A stretch of 9,966 bases of DNA from Flavobacteriaceae bacterium (GCA_013001365.1 JABDMQ010000236.1:1-9966); one strand, 5' to 3'. Positions 1 to 5,741 are shown, counted from the stretch's first letter. Program-made: numbers and translations. Notes: a model not told the origin generated them from the sequence alone.

Positions 1-243
1 CGAAAAGGTATTGGTTTCGATAATATCTGCTCCTGCTTCTAAGTACTTCTTATGCACTGCGGCAATGGCTTCAGGTTGTGTTAATGACAACAAATCATTA
101 TTTCCTTTTAAGGAAGACGGATAGTCCTTGAAACGCTCACCTCGAAAATCCTCTTCGGAAAAATCATAGCGTTGAAGCATGGTACCCATGGCACCATCTA
201 GCACTAGGATACGTTTTTGTATTTCTTGTTGAATGTCGGACAT
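1..243 (-). CDS. metH: Methionine synthase, homocysteine-binding domain, N-terminal part (cut by window edge)
   Basis: The first 81 codons are visible and the gene continues beyond position 1. The product should be cobalamin-dependent methionine synthase, which transfers a methyl group from methyltetrahydrofolate through cobalamin to homocysteine. The visible part is the start of the homocysteine S-methyltransferase barrel: LDGAMGTMLQ near residues 15-24, GNNDLLSLTQPEAI near 48-61, and AGADIIETNTF near 70-80. These motifs are strongly conserved in MetH and in related homocysteine methyltransferases. From memory, many flavobacteria split MetH into a short homocysteine-binding protein and a longer folate/cobalamin protein; too little is visible here to tell which form this is. 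The ATG at 243 is preceded by a SAM-I riboswitch and is covered by a predicted hairpin, which supports both the start choice and a role in methionine synthesis. Confidence 0.93.
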   Translation of the reverse strand, partial: MSDIQQEIQKRILVLDGAMGTMLQRYDFSEEDFRGERFKDYPSSLKGNNDLLSLTQPEAIAAVHKKYLEAGADIIETNTFS

Positions 244-274
244 TCCTGATATTTTTAAGTTATGTTATCAGGAA
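243..274 (-). promoter_or_regulatory. Start-codon-sequestering hairpin, expression platform of the metH riboswitch
   Basis: On the minus strand TTCCTGATA (274 to 266) is perfectly complementary to TATCAGGAA (251 to 243), giving a 9-bp stem with a 14-nt loop. The last paired base is the A of the metH AUG. No U-run follows, so this resembles a translational switch rather than a terminator. The left arm lies in a second copy of GATAAC (269 to 264), the same hexamer that forms the 3' strand of the riboswitch P1 stem (300 to 295). The P1 5' strand GTTATC could therefore pair with either copy, opening or allowing the hairpin. The pairing is seen in the sequence; the switching mechanism is inferred. 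Confidence 0.7.
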
Positions 275-294
275 AAGAGCGTGGAAATCTTTCC

Positions 295-394
295 GTTATC
301 TTTCTGCATTTCGCAGTAGAATTTAGCACCTTCTTTAAAGTAAAGGGTTGCTAAGGTTTCAATGGGTCTTAATCCCTCCACCTTTCGTGATAAC
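295..394 (-). promoter_or_regulatory. SAM-I (S-box) riboswitch upstream of metH
   Basis: The minus strand carries the S-box core in order: P1 strand GTTATC (394 to 389), the kink-turn/P2 block AAAGGTGGAGGGA, a GACCC segment, then TTAGCAACC. P3 has a tip stem CTTTA/TAAAG closed by the outer GGTGCTAA pairing back to TTAGCAACC. The P3/P4 joint is AAATTCTA, P4 is CTGC-GAAAT-GCAG, and P1 closes with GATAAC (300 to 295). SAM-I riboswitches bind S-adenosylmethionine and usually switch off methionine and SAM synthesis genes when SAM is plentiful, which fits the metH start just downstream. The core closely matches the second copy at 5556-5678, differing mainly in P3 tip length and P4. Confidence 0.95.
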
Positions 395-420
395 AATCAA
401 TCTTTTTAAGAACAATGGCG

Positions 421-428
421 CAAATAAA
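421..428 (-). promoter_or_regulatory. Weak candidate -7 element for the metH riboswitch transcript
   Basis: TTTATTTG on the minus strand partly matches the Bacteroidota -7 consensus TAnnTTTG. It would place transcription start about 20 nt before the aptamer, similar to the spacing seen before the metY aptamer. I found no convincing -33 TTTG/TTG at the right distance. metH may also be reached by read-through from the upstream operon. Confidence 0.25.
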
Positions 429-445
429 CGTATTAATTGATTCTT

Positions 446-474
446 AAAAAAATTTAGTAACCATATTCTAATTT
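446..474 (-). terminator. Weak A/U-only terminator-like hairpin after the rhodanese gene
   Basis: On the minus strand AAATTAG (474 to 468) can pair with CTAAATTT (457 to 450) with one bulged base, and a run of U follows (to 446). It overlaps the stop codon of the rhodanese gene and lies before the metH riboswitch. The stem contains only one G-C pair and would be weak, so it may not stop transcription, and metH could be partly co-transcribed with the metY-rhodanese operon. Confidence 0.25.
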
Positions 475-763
475 AAAGAAAATTATCTACGTTTTGCCAA
501 GGCCCGCCATTTATTGCATCTACATCATATTCAATTAATATCTCTTTGGCACGCTCACTTCTTGCACCACTTCTGCAACATGTAATAATTGGTCTTTCTA
601 ACTCCTTTAAGTACTCGATCTTGTCTTTCAGCTCATCTAATACAATATGTACTGAATTTTCAACATGACCATCATCATATTCTTCCTTTGTTCTTACATC
701 CAGCACTATGGCAGCATTGTCTAAATGCTCTTTTATGCCTTCGAATTTGTTATCTATGTCCAT
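473..763 (-). CDS. Single-domain rhodanese-like sulfurtransferase
   Basis: This is a 96-residue, single rhodanese domain, comparable in size to GlpE/PspE. Family landmarks are LDVRTKEEY (residues 21-29), GHVENSVHI (32-40) and the active-site loop CCRSGARS (62-69), where Cys63 should be the persulfide-carrying residue of the C-R-S-G-x-R motif. There is no signal peptide, so it is probably cytosolic. Such proteins move sulfane sulfur to an acceptor; the natural partner cannot be read from sequence. It is the last gene of the run metY-osmC-metX-metZ-cysH and begins 11 nt after the cysH stop, suggesting a role in sulfur handling for homocysteine synthesis. I chose the ATG at 763. An in-frame GTG at 796 would add 11 residues and overlap cysH, and looks less likely. 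Confidence 0.88.
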   Translation of the reverse strand: MDIDNKFEGIKEHLDNAAIVLDVRTKEEYDDGHVENSVHIVLDELKDKIEYLKELERPIITCCRSGARSERAKEILIEYDVDAINGGPWQNVDNFL

Positions 764-774
764 TACTTGTTTTT

Positions 775-1395
775 TTATTGTAAATGAATTCCACACTCTC
801 TATTGATAAGTGCCTTGGTTGGATCGAAATAAGTCTCATTTTTTTGTAGCCCATTCTCAGAAAGATAATCATCCAATTCCTTATCAGACCAGTAATAAAA
901 AGGGCTTACCTTTAATATGCCTTCTTTGCTCAAACTCAAAATATCAAGAGAGTTCCTATATTCAGTTTGTCTTACCCTAATATTAGTGAACCATACTTCA
1001 GGCTGATGTTCTTTAAGTGCTCTCTTGAATGGTTCTAATTTCACTATTTCTGTAAATTCCTCAAACTTAGGGTCACCTATGGTCGGTATGCCCAATCTTG
1101 ATTTAATGAATTCCGTGCTTTTTTCAGGAACATACATGTTTATATTTAGATTGAATCTTTTTATTAAATGATTTGCATGCTGATATGTTTCCGGCATATT
1201 AAAACCCGTATCGCACCAAATGACATCGATTTCTTTATCTGTTCTATAAAATGTATTTAACAATACTGCTGAGTAAACGCCAAAACTCGTTGTTACGATC
1301 CTTCTGTTGGAAAGTGAAAGAGCCCAGTCAATTATTTCTTCAGGAGTCTTGTACTTTAATTCTTTATTTCTTTCTTCTAGGTTAATATTTTTCAT
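775..1395 (-). CDS. cysH: Phosphoadenylyl-sulfate (PAPS) reductase, compact form
   Basis: CysH reduces PAPS to sulfite with electrons from thioredoxin, a step of assimilatory sulfate reduction in the cytosol. The 206-residue product has the adenylyl-binding loop TTSFG near residue 36, WCDTGFNMPETY, KLEPFKRALKE, WFTNIRVRQ, and a C-terminal RECGIH whose cysteine is the catalytic residue of the family. The double-cysteine pairs that hold a 4Fe-4S cluster in APS reductases are absent, which points to the PAPS type. The stretch that in E. coli CysH lies between the HPLWDEG-like region and ECGLH, including SVGDTHTT, is missing here: YFDPTKALINRECGIH runs directly. The frame is open with no sign of a frameshift, and I recall similar short forms in other flavobacteria. 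The start is the ATG at 1395, 11 nt after the metZ stop; a TTG lies two codons upstream. ATP sulfurylase and sulfite reductase genes are not in the window. Confidence 0.88.
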   Translation of the reverse strand: MKNINLEERNKELKYKTPEEIIDWALSLSNRRIVTTSFGVYSAVLLNTFYRTDKEIDVIWCDTGFNMPETYQHANHLIKRFNLNINMYVPEKSTEFIKSRLGIPTIGDPKFEEFTEIVKLEPFKRALKEHQPEVWFTNIRVRQTEYRNSLDILSLSKEGILKVSPFYYWSDKELDDYLSENGLQKNETYFDPTKALINRECGIHLQ

Positions 1396-1406
1396 TTTCA
1401 ATGAAT

Positions 1407-2576
1407 TTAGTTCAAAGCTTGATTCAAATCGTTTATTATATCATCACTATGTTCAAGCCCAACAGATATCCTTACCAATCCGTCGGTAATACCTGTTTCT
1501 AATCTATCTTCTTCCGACAATTTACTATGCGTGGTTGAAGCAGGATGAGTTACAATTGTTCTAGTATCTCCCAGATTGGCAGAAAGCGATAATAGTTTAA
1601 TTCGGTTAAGGAATTTCTCTCCTGCATTTAAGCCTCCATTGATCTCAAAGGCCACAACATTGCCTCCTAATTTCATCTGCTTTCTAGCTATCTCATATTG
1701 TGGATGGGATCTTAGAAATGGGTATTTTACTTTTTCTACTTGTTTATGATTTTCAAGGAATTCAGCAATAATTAGTGCGTTCTGACAATGCTTTTCTACT
1801 CTTACGGCCAGAGTTTCTAAACTCTTTGACAAGACCCAAGCGTTAAACGGAGACAATGAAGGCCCTGTATTTCTTGAAAACAAATATATTTCTCTTATCA
1901 GCTCTGCTTTGCCGACTGTTGCACCGCCTAGTACACGACCTTGACCATCTATTAGTTTAGTCGCTGAATGTATTACCAAGTCTGCACCAAATTGAATTGG
2001 TTTTTGCAAGTAAGGTGTAGCAAAACAGTTATCTATGACCAGAAGTAAATCATGTTTTTTAGCAATGGTATTCAATAATTCTAGGTCCAAAATGTCAACT
2101 GCCGGATTTGTTGGTGATTCGGCATATAATATTTTAGTATTTGGCTGAATCAGACTTTCAATATTGTGGCATTCATTGACTTTAAAGTAACTCGTTGTAA
2201 TATTCCATTTAGGCAAGAATTTGGTGAACAAGCCGTGTGTTGACCCAAATACGCTCCTTGAAGACACGATATGATCTCCCGAATTAAGTAGAGCGGCAAA
2301 GGTTGAAAACACAGCAGACATACCACTTGCAAAAGCATATCCGCCTTCAGCACCTTCCATCTTACAAAGTTTCTCAATGAACTCTGAGGTATTTGGATTG
2401 GTAAACCGACTATAGATATTACGTTGTTTTTCCTCTGCGAAAGAAGCTCGCATATCTTCTGCATCCTCAAACACAAAGCTTGAAGTGAGATACAACGGAT
2501 TGGAATGTTCAAGGAATTGACTCCTTTCTATTTGTGTCCTTATAGCTTCCGTTTCGAATGAGTTTTGCTCTGCCAT
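1407..2576 (-). CDS. metZ: O-succinylhomoserine sulfhydrylase (Cys/Met metabolism PLP enzyme)
   Basis: This 389-residue protein is a full-length member of the cystathionine gamma-synthase-like family of fold-type I PLP enzymes. It shows YSR (55-57) for phosphate contact from the neighbouring subunit, SGMSA (84-88), Asp182 in IDNCFATP, the PLP-binding Lys207 in SATKLIDG, GDTRTIVTHPASTTH (336-350), and VRISVGLE with Arg369 for the substrate carboxylate. The length, the DNCFATP form and the absence of the long insertion seen in the metY product favour MetZ, which makes homocysteine from O-succinylhomoserine and sulfide. Cystathionine gamma-synthase or an O-acetylhomoserine-using enzyme remains possible, since substrate choice in this family is hard to read from sequence. 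It starts 3 nt after the metX stop, consistent with coupled translation, and no cystathionine beta-lyase gene lies in the window. Confidence 0.85.
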   Translation of the reverse strand: MAEQNSFETEAIRTQIERSQFLEHSNPLYLTSSFVFEDAEDMRASFAEEKQRNIYSRFTNPNTSEFIEKLCKMEGAEGGYAFASGMSAVFSTFAALLNSGDHIVSSRSVFGSTHGLFTKFLPKWNITTSYFKVNECHNIESLIQPNTKILYAESPTNPAVDILDLELLNTIAKKHDLLLVIDNCFATPYLQKPIQFGADLVIHSATKLIDGQGRVLGGATVGKAELIREIYLFSRNTGPSLSPFNAWVLSKSLETLAVRVEKHCQNALIIAEFLENHKQVEKVKYPFLRSHPQYEIARKQMKLGGNVVAFEINGGLNAGEKFLNRIKLLSLSANLGDTRTIVTHPASTTHSKLSEEDRLETGITDGLVRISVGLEHSDDIINDLNQALN

Positions 2577-2579
2577 TAT

Positions 2580-3593
2580 CTATGATTCAAAAACCTTCGA
2601 AATTCGTGATTCATTCTCCAACAATACGTCGTTAAATATAGGATTCAAGAATGCAGATAACTGATCGAATTCTATCAAGAATGCGTCGTGACCATGAATG
2701 GATTTTATTTCACTTATGGAAATATTTTTCTTTACACTTTTCAATTCTACATATGTACTCCAATTTTCTTCTGGTTTGAAAAATAGGTCAGAGTTAATGG
2801 TGATGATATGAATGTTGGACGATATCTCAGAAGCCAAATCCAAGAATTCATTTTCACTTCGTGTAATATCTATAGTTCGTAAAACCTGGTTCATGAGTTT
2901 ATAAGCCGACAATTGAAACCTATTTGTCAGCACATTACCATGGTAGTTCAACCAACTTTCCACATTATATAATTTATCATCTCTCTCACTTCTTTGGAAT
3001 TTCTGTGTAAAGGATTCAGGGGTTCGATACAAGGTCATGGCATGCATTCTTGCATCGTACAACGGATTGCTCGAATTGTTTAGGATACTATCTTGTATAT
3101 GGCAATTGGCAATTAACCAATCAGTGGATTTCCAATCTGCAGCGATCGGAATCAAGTTCTGAACAAGATCAGGTTTCAATACTGCTAATTCCCATGCGAG
3201 ACCACCGCCAACCGATCCGCCTATAACAGCAAAAATATTATTGACATTAAGTTGCTTAAGGCCATGAGAGAATATTTTTGCAATATCCCTTGCAACAAAA
3301 TCCTTGTAATTCTCAATTAAATGATTTGGTTGGCCATCGTATCCATTGCCAGGAATATTGAAGGAAAGAATCGTATAATCATCAGTGCTAATACACTTAT
3401 TTGCTCCAATAAGGTCGTTCCACCAACCGTTTTCTCCAATAACATTAGAATTTCCTGTCAGAGCATGGTTAACTAGGACAATGGGCGCATCATGCAAAGG
3501 CCTACCAAAAGTCTGGTAAGACAACACGATAGGTGTTGCCTTACCACTTTCGGTAACATATTCTGGAATTCTTATGTATTGTAGTTCTTGCAT
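2580..3593 (-). CDS. metX: Homoserine O-acyltransferase (MetX type, alpha/beta hydrolase fold)
   Basis: The enzyme activates homoserine with acetyl-CoA or succinyl-CoA in the first committed step of methionine synthesis. The 337-residue protein has the MetX landmarks: NHALTGNSN (42-50), FNIPGNGYDGQPN with a glycine-rich turn (78-90), and the nucleophile elbow IGGSVGGG with Ser127. Acid Asp269 lies in INSDLFF, and His302 in the conserved GHDAFLIE completes the triad. It is shorter than many MetX proteins (about 350-380 residues). MetX homologues are named acetyltransferases by default, but some use succinyl-CoA; here metY upstream and metZ downstream give conflicting hints, so the acyl donor is left open. 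The ATG begins directly after the osmC stop (TAAATG), suggesting termination-reinitiation. The frame is intact. Confidence 0.92.
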   Translation of the reverse strand: MQELQYIRIPEYVTESGKATPIVLSYQTFGRPLHDAPIVLVNHALTGNSNVIGENGWWNDLIGANKCISTDDYTILSFNIPGNGYDGQPNHLIENYKDFVARDIAKIFSHGLKQLNVNNIFAVIGGSVGGGLAWELAVLKPDLVQNLIPIAADWKSTDWLIANCHIQDSILNNSSNPLYDARMHAMTLYRTPESFTQKFQRSERDDKLYNVESWLNYHGNVLTNRFQLSAYKLMNQVLRTIDITRSENEFLDLASEISSNIHIITINSDLFFKPEENWSTYVELKSVKKNISISEIKSIHGHDAFLIEFDQLSAFLNPIFNDVLLENESRISKVFES

Positions 3594-4049
3594 TTATGCT
3601 TTAAGCGTATAATCTTTTTCAACAGCGATCTTCACTGGTGTTTTATTTTGAAGGTTATCCTTAACTGGACATCTTTCCTCAACGATCTGAAGCCATTTGG
3701 CCAAAGTCTCGATACTCGCATCTGTATCTGGAATGAGATTAAGGCTTATGGCCTTGAATCCTGCTCTTTCATTGTAGGATGCTCCCAAGAATCTTTTAGG
3801 GTTCAATTCTCCATATACTTCGATCTTGAGGCTCCTAATCGTGAAACCAAGTTCTTTGGCAACGATATGCCCAATAACATTGGCACAGCCCGCAAAACCA
3901 GCCAATATATATTCAACAGGGTTGGCGTCCTCATCTGTTCCTCCTAAAGCTTCAGGTTCATCTACTACTAAGGTGAATTGTCTTGTATTTGCCTTGAATT
4001 GTGTTGCAGAAGCACTTTTGCCTTGCACACTGAATTTTAAATCACTCAT
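3594..4049 (-). CDS. OsmC/Ohr-family protein in the methionine operon
   Basis: The 151-residue product has the usual length of an OsmC-fold protein. The two family cysteines are present: Cys55 in AGFAGCANVIG and Cys127 in ERCPVKDNL, with Glu47 and Arg23 at plausible supporting positions. Characterised members are thiol-dependent peroxidases that reduce organic hydroperoxides; many others have no known role, so the activity here is likely but not shown. There is no signal peptide. The gene sits 91 nt after metY, downstream of a hairpin, and its stop touches the metX start. It is therefore co-transcribed with enzymes that handle sulfide and O-acylhomoserine. It may protect against peroxides or act on reactive sulfur species formed during sulfide use; that link is inferred only from position. 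The start ATG follows an A-rich leader typical of the phylum. Confidence 0.9.
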   Translation of the reverse strand: MSDLKFSVQGKSASATQFKANTRQFTLVVDEPEALGGTDEDANPVEYILAGFAGCANVIGHIVAKELGFTIRSLKIEVYGELNPKRFLGASYNERAGFKAISLNLIPDTDASIETLAKWLQIVEERCPVKDNLQNKTPVKIAVEKDYTLKA

Positions 4050-4081
4050 CTTTTTGTTTTTTATGTTTAGATGGAATTAAC

Positions 4082-4121
4082 TTGAGACCATGTCCTATTC
4101 AATCGGACATGGTGTTCTCAA
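4082..4121 (-). other. Bulged intercistronic hairpin between metY and osmC
   Basis: On the minus strand TTGAG, a 3-nt bulge (AAC), and ACCATGTCC pair with GGACATGGT and CTCAA around a 9-nt loop, giving 14 perfect base pairs in two blocks. It starts 19 nt after the metY stop. No U-run follows, so a strong intrinsic terminator is unlikely. It could be an mRNA-stabilising or processing structure that sets metY levels apart from the genes downstream, or a partial attenuator. The structure is seen; its role is inferred. Confidence 0.65.
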
Positions 4122-4140
4122 CTTGCTTCACTAACTAAAA

Positions 4141-5436
4141 TTAATTTTGTAATACATTTTTCCTGACCACAGCAAAAGCTTCCTTTAGGTCCGCTTTCAA
4201 GTCATCGATATTCTCGATACCAACTGAAAGACGTATTAAGTCCTTACTTACACCTGTAGCTTCCTGAGCTTCATCGCTTAATTGCTGATGTGTCGTACTC
4301 GCTGGGTGAATGATCAGTGATTTGGTATCACCAATATTTGCCAACAAGGAAAACACCTTTGTAGTATCTGCAATGGTCTTTGCAGAATCGTACCCTCCTT
4401 CTACACCAAAGGTCACAATGCCGCTTTGTCCTTTTGGAAGATATTTTTCCGCTAATTCCTTGTATTTGCTATTCTGAAGTCCAGGATAGTTCACCCATTC
4501 TACTTCAGGTTGTACTTGTAACCATTTGGCCAATTCAAGTGCATTTTCACTATGCTTTTGGACTCTCAGTTCCAAAGTTTCCAGTCCTTGTATGATCTGA
4601 AATGCATTGAAGGGGCTCAAAGCACCTCCATAATCACGTAATCCTTCAATACGTACCTTCGCAATGAACGCCGCTGCTTCCAGTGCTTCGCTATATACAA
4701 GTCCGTGATAGCCAGCTGAAGGCTCTGTAAATTCAGGAAACTTTCCGTTGGTCCAATCAAATGTTCCAGCATCAATAATGACGCCTCCTAAGGCAGTCCC
4801 ATTACCATTTATGTATTTGGTCAATGAATGAATAACAATGTTAGCACCATATTCTATTGGGTTCAGCAAATAAGGCGTAGCAACTGTGTTGTCTACGATC
4901 AAAGGCACTTTATACGCCTTTGCCTCTTTGGAGATAGCTTCGATATCCAAAACATCCAACTTCGGATTTCCAAGCGATTCGATAAAGAAAGCTCTGGTAT
5001 TTTCTTGAGCTGCTTTATTGAAATTCTCAGGATTTGAAGGATCTACAAATGTTGTTGTAATCCCATGCCTAGGCAATGTAACACTCAAGAGGTTGTAGGT
5101 ACCACCATACAAACTGTTTGAAGCCACAATATGGTCGCCAGCTTTTAAAAGTGTCAATAACGACGTAGCAATGGCGGATGTACCTGAAGCAGTTACCACT
5201 GCTGCAATTCCTCCTTCAAGTGCTGCAAGACGCTGCTCCAAGATGTCGTTGGTCGGATTATTGATCCTAGTGTAAATGTTCCCGGTTTCGGCCAATGCAA
5301 ATAGATTGGCTGCATGATCCGAGTCATTGAAGACATAGGCAGTAGATTGATAAATAGGCACTGCTCTTGTGCCACCATTTTCTTGGACATCGTGTCCAGC
5401 GTGCAACGCTTTGGTTGCGAATTTTTGTGTACTCAT
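4141..5436 (-). CDS. metY: O-acetylhomoserine sulfhydrylase (PLP-dependent)
   Basis: MetY forms homocysteine from O-acetylhomoserine and sulfide. The 431-residue length is typical of the MetY branch and longer than MetZ/MetB. Fold-type I PLP motifs are complete: YTR (55-57), TASGTSA (82-88), Asp182 in VDNTVATP, PLP Lys207 in SLTKYINGNG, GDTKSLIIHPASTTH (369-383), and IRLSVGIEN with Arg402. The extra segment after the lysine loop, about residues 222-250 with FDWTNGKFPEFTEPS and GYHGLVYSE, is characteristic of O-acetylhomoserine sulfhydrylases. It is the first gene after the SAM-I riboswitch at 5556-5678, with about 120 nt between P1 and the ATG, so it should be repressed when SAM is abundant. 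The AUG follows an A-rich sequence without a Shine-Dalgarno. It is paralogous to the metZ product in the same operon. Confidence 0.95.
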   Translation of the reverse strand: MSTQKFATKALHAGHDVQENGGTRAVPIYQSTAYVFNDSDHAANLFALAETGNIYTRINNPTNDILEQRLAALEGGIAAVVTASGTSAIATSLLTLLKAGDHIVASNSLYGGTYNLLSVTLPRHGITTTFVDPSNPENFNKAAQENTRAFFIESLGNPKLDVLDIEAISKEAKAYKVPLIVDNTVATPYLLNPIEYGANIVIHSLTKYINGNGTALGGVIIDAGTFDWTNGKFPEFTEPSAGYHGLVYSEALEAAAFIAKVRIEGLRDYGGALSPFNAFQIIQGLETLELRVQKHSENALELAKWLQVQPEVEWVNYPGLQNSKYKELAEKYLPKGQSGIVTFGVEGGYDSAKTIADTTKVFSLLANIGDTKSLIIHPASTTHQQLSDEAQEATGVSKDLIRLSVGIENIDDLKADLKEAFAVVRKNVLQN

Positions 5437-5516
5437 TTTTCTTGTTTTTGAGTTAATAAATAAATTAAACCAAAAGTCAAATGCGCTGATTAAAGCGTAC
5501 TTAAAAGAAAAATGTT

Positions 5517-5549
5517 ATAAAGAAATACTAGTCACAGATGAGTAACTAG
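5517..5549 (-). terminator. Riboswitch-controlled terminator upstream of metY
   Basis: On the minus strand CTAGTTAC (5549 to 5542) pairs with GTGACTAG (5535 to 5528) through eight pairs, one of them U-G, around a 6-nt loop. The U-rich tract TATTTCTTTAT follows directly (5527 to 5517). It lies 6 nt downstream of the aptamer P1 stem, where an S-box terminator is expected. Its left arm overlaps a competing antiterminator: TAACT (5559 to 5555), partly in the P1 3' strand, can pair with AGTTA (5547 to 5543), extended by AGAT (5566 to 5563) with ATCT (5539 to 5536). SAM binding would hold P1 closed and favour termination. The U-tract is imperfect. Confidence 0.65.
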
Positions 5550-5555
5550 GTTTGA

Positions 5556-5678
5556 GTTATCTATCTAAAATAGCGAGAAATGATTCGCTCCTTCAAGTAG
5601 AATTTAGCACCTTCTTTAATGAATTTAAAGGGTTGCTAAGGCTTCAGCGGGTCTATTCCCTCCACCTTTCTTGATAAC
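5556..5678 (-). promoter_or_regulatory. SAM-I (S-box) riboswitch upstream of the metY operon
   Basis: The minus strand shows P1 GTTATC (5678 to 5673) with GATAAC (5561 to 5556), the core AAAGGTGGAGGGA, GACCC, TGAAGCC and TTAGCAACC. P3 ends in CTTTAA-ATTCA-TTAAAG and is closed by GGTGCTAA, and the joint AAATTCTA follows. P4 is longer than in the metH copy: TTGAAG plus AGCGA (5596 to 5585) can pair with TCGCT plus TTTTAG (5576 to 5565) with one G-A mismatch. The 3-nt linker between P4 and P1 is the same length in both copies. The element binds S-adenosylmethionine in all characterised relatives and should repress the operon when SAM is high. Confidence 0.95.
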
Positions 5679-5698
5679 ACTTCAATAAGTTTTTGAAC

Positions 5699-5712
5699 TT
5701 TGTGAGCACAAA
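5699..5712. promoter_or_regulatory. Inverted repeat overlapping the metY operon -7 element
   Basis: TTTGTG-AG-CACAAA is a perfect 6-bp inverted repeat with a 2-bp centre. It overlaps the 3' end of the candidate -7 element and covers the expected transcription start. Position and symmetry would suit a dimeric repressor, but a short A/T-rich palindrome can occur by chance and no regulator is encoded nearby. Confidence 0.35.
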
Positions 5713-5741
5713 TATTGCAACAGAAAAATTTAATATCCAAA
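5709..5741 (-). promoter_or_regulatory. Candidate promoter of the metY-rhodanese operon
   Basis: On the minus strand TTTG (5741 to 5738) is followed after 21 nt by AATATTTG (5716 to 5709). This matches the Bacteroidota pattern TTTG - about 19-21 nt - TAnnTTTG except for one base. Start of transcription would fall near 5702, about 24 nt before the riboswitch P1 stem. The site lies 44 nt past the stop of the upstream helical-protein gene, for which I see no convincing terminator, so some read-through is possible. Confidence 0.5.

Noticed and set aside
764..796. GTG start for the rhodanese, overlapping cysH
   Set aside because: The ATG at 763 begins directly with the domain and lies 11 nt past the cysH stop, in line with spacing elsewhere in the operon; the extra 11 residues add no recognisable motif.
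1396..1401. TTG start for cysH two codons upstream
   Set aside because: The ATG at 1395 is a better initiator and the first two residues would not change the annotation.
2150..2512. 120-codon open frame inside metZ on the same strand
   Set aside because: It lies wholly within a gene with complete PLP-enzyme motifs and reads as out-of-frame sequence.
3588..3947. 119-codon plus-strand frame opposite osmC
   Set aside because: It is antisense to an intact OsmC gene with both catalytic cysteines and shows no domain of its own.
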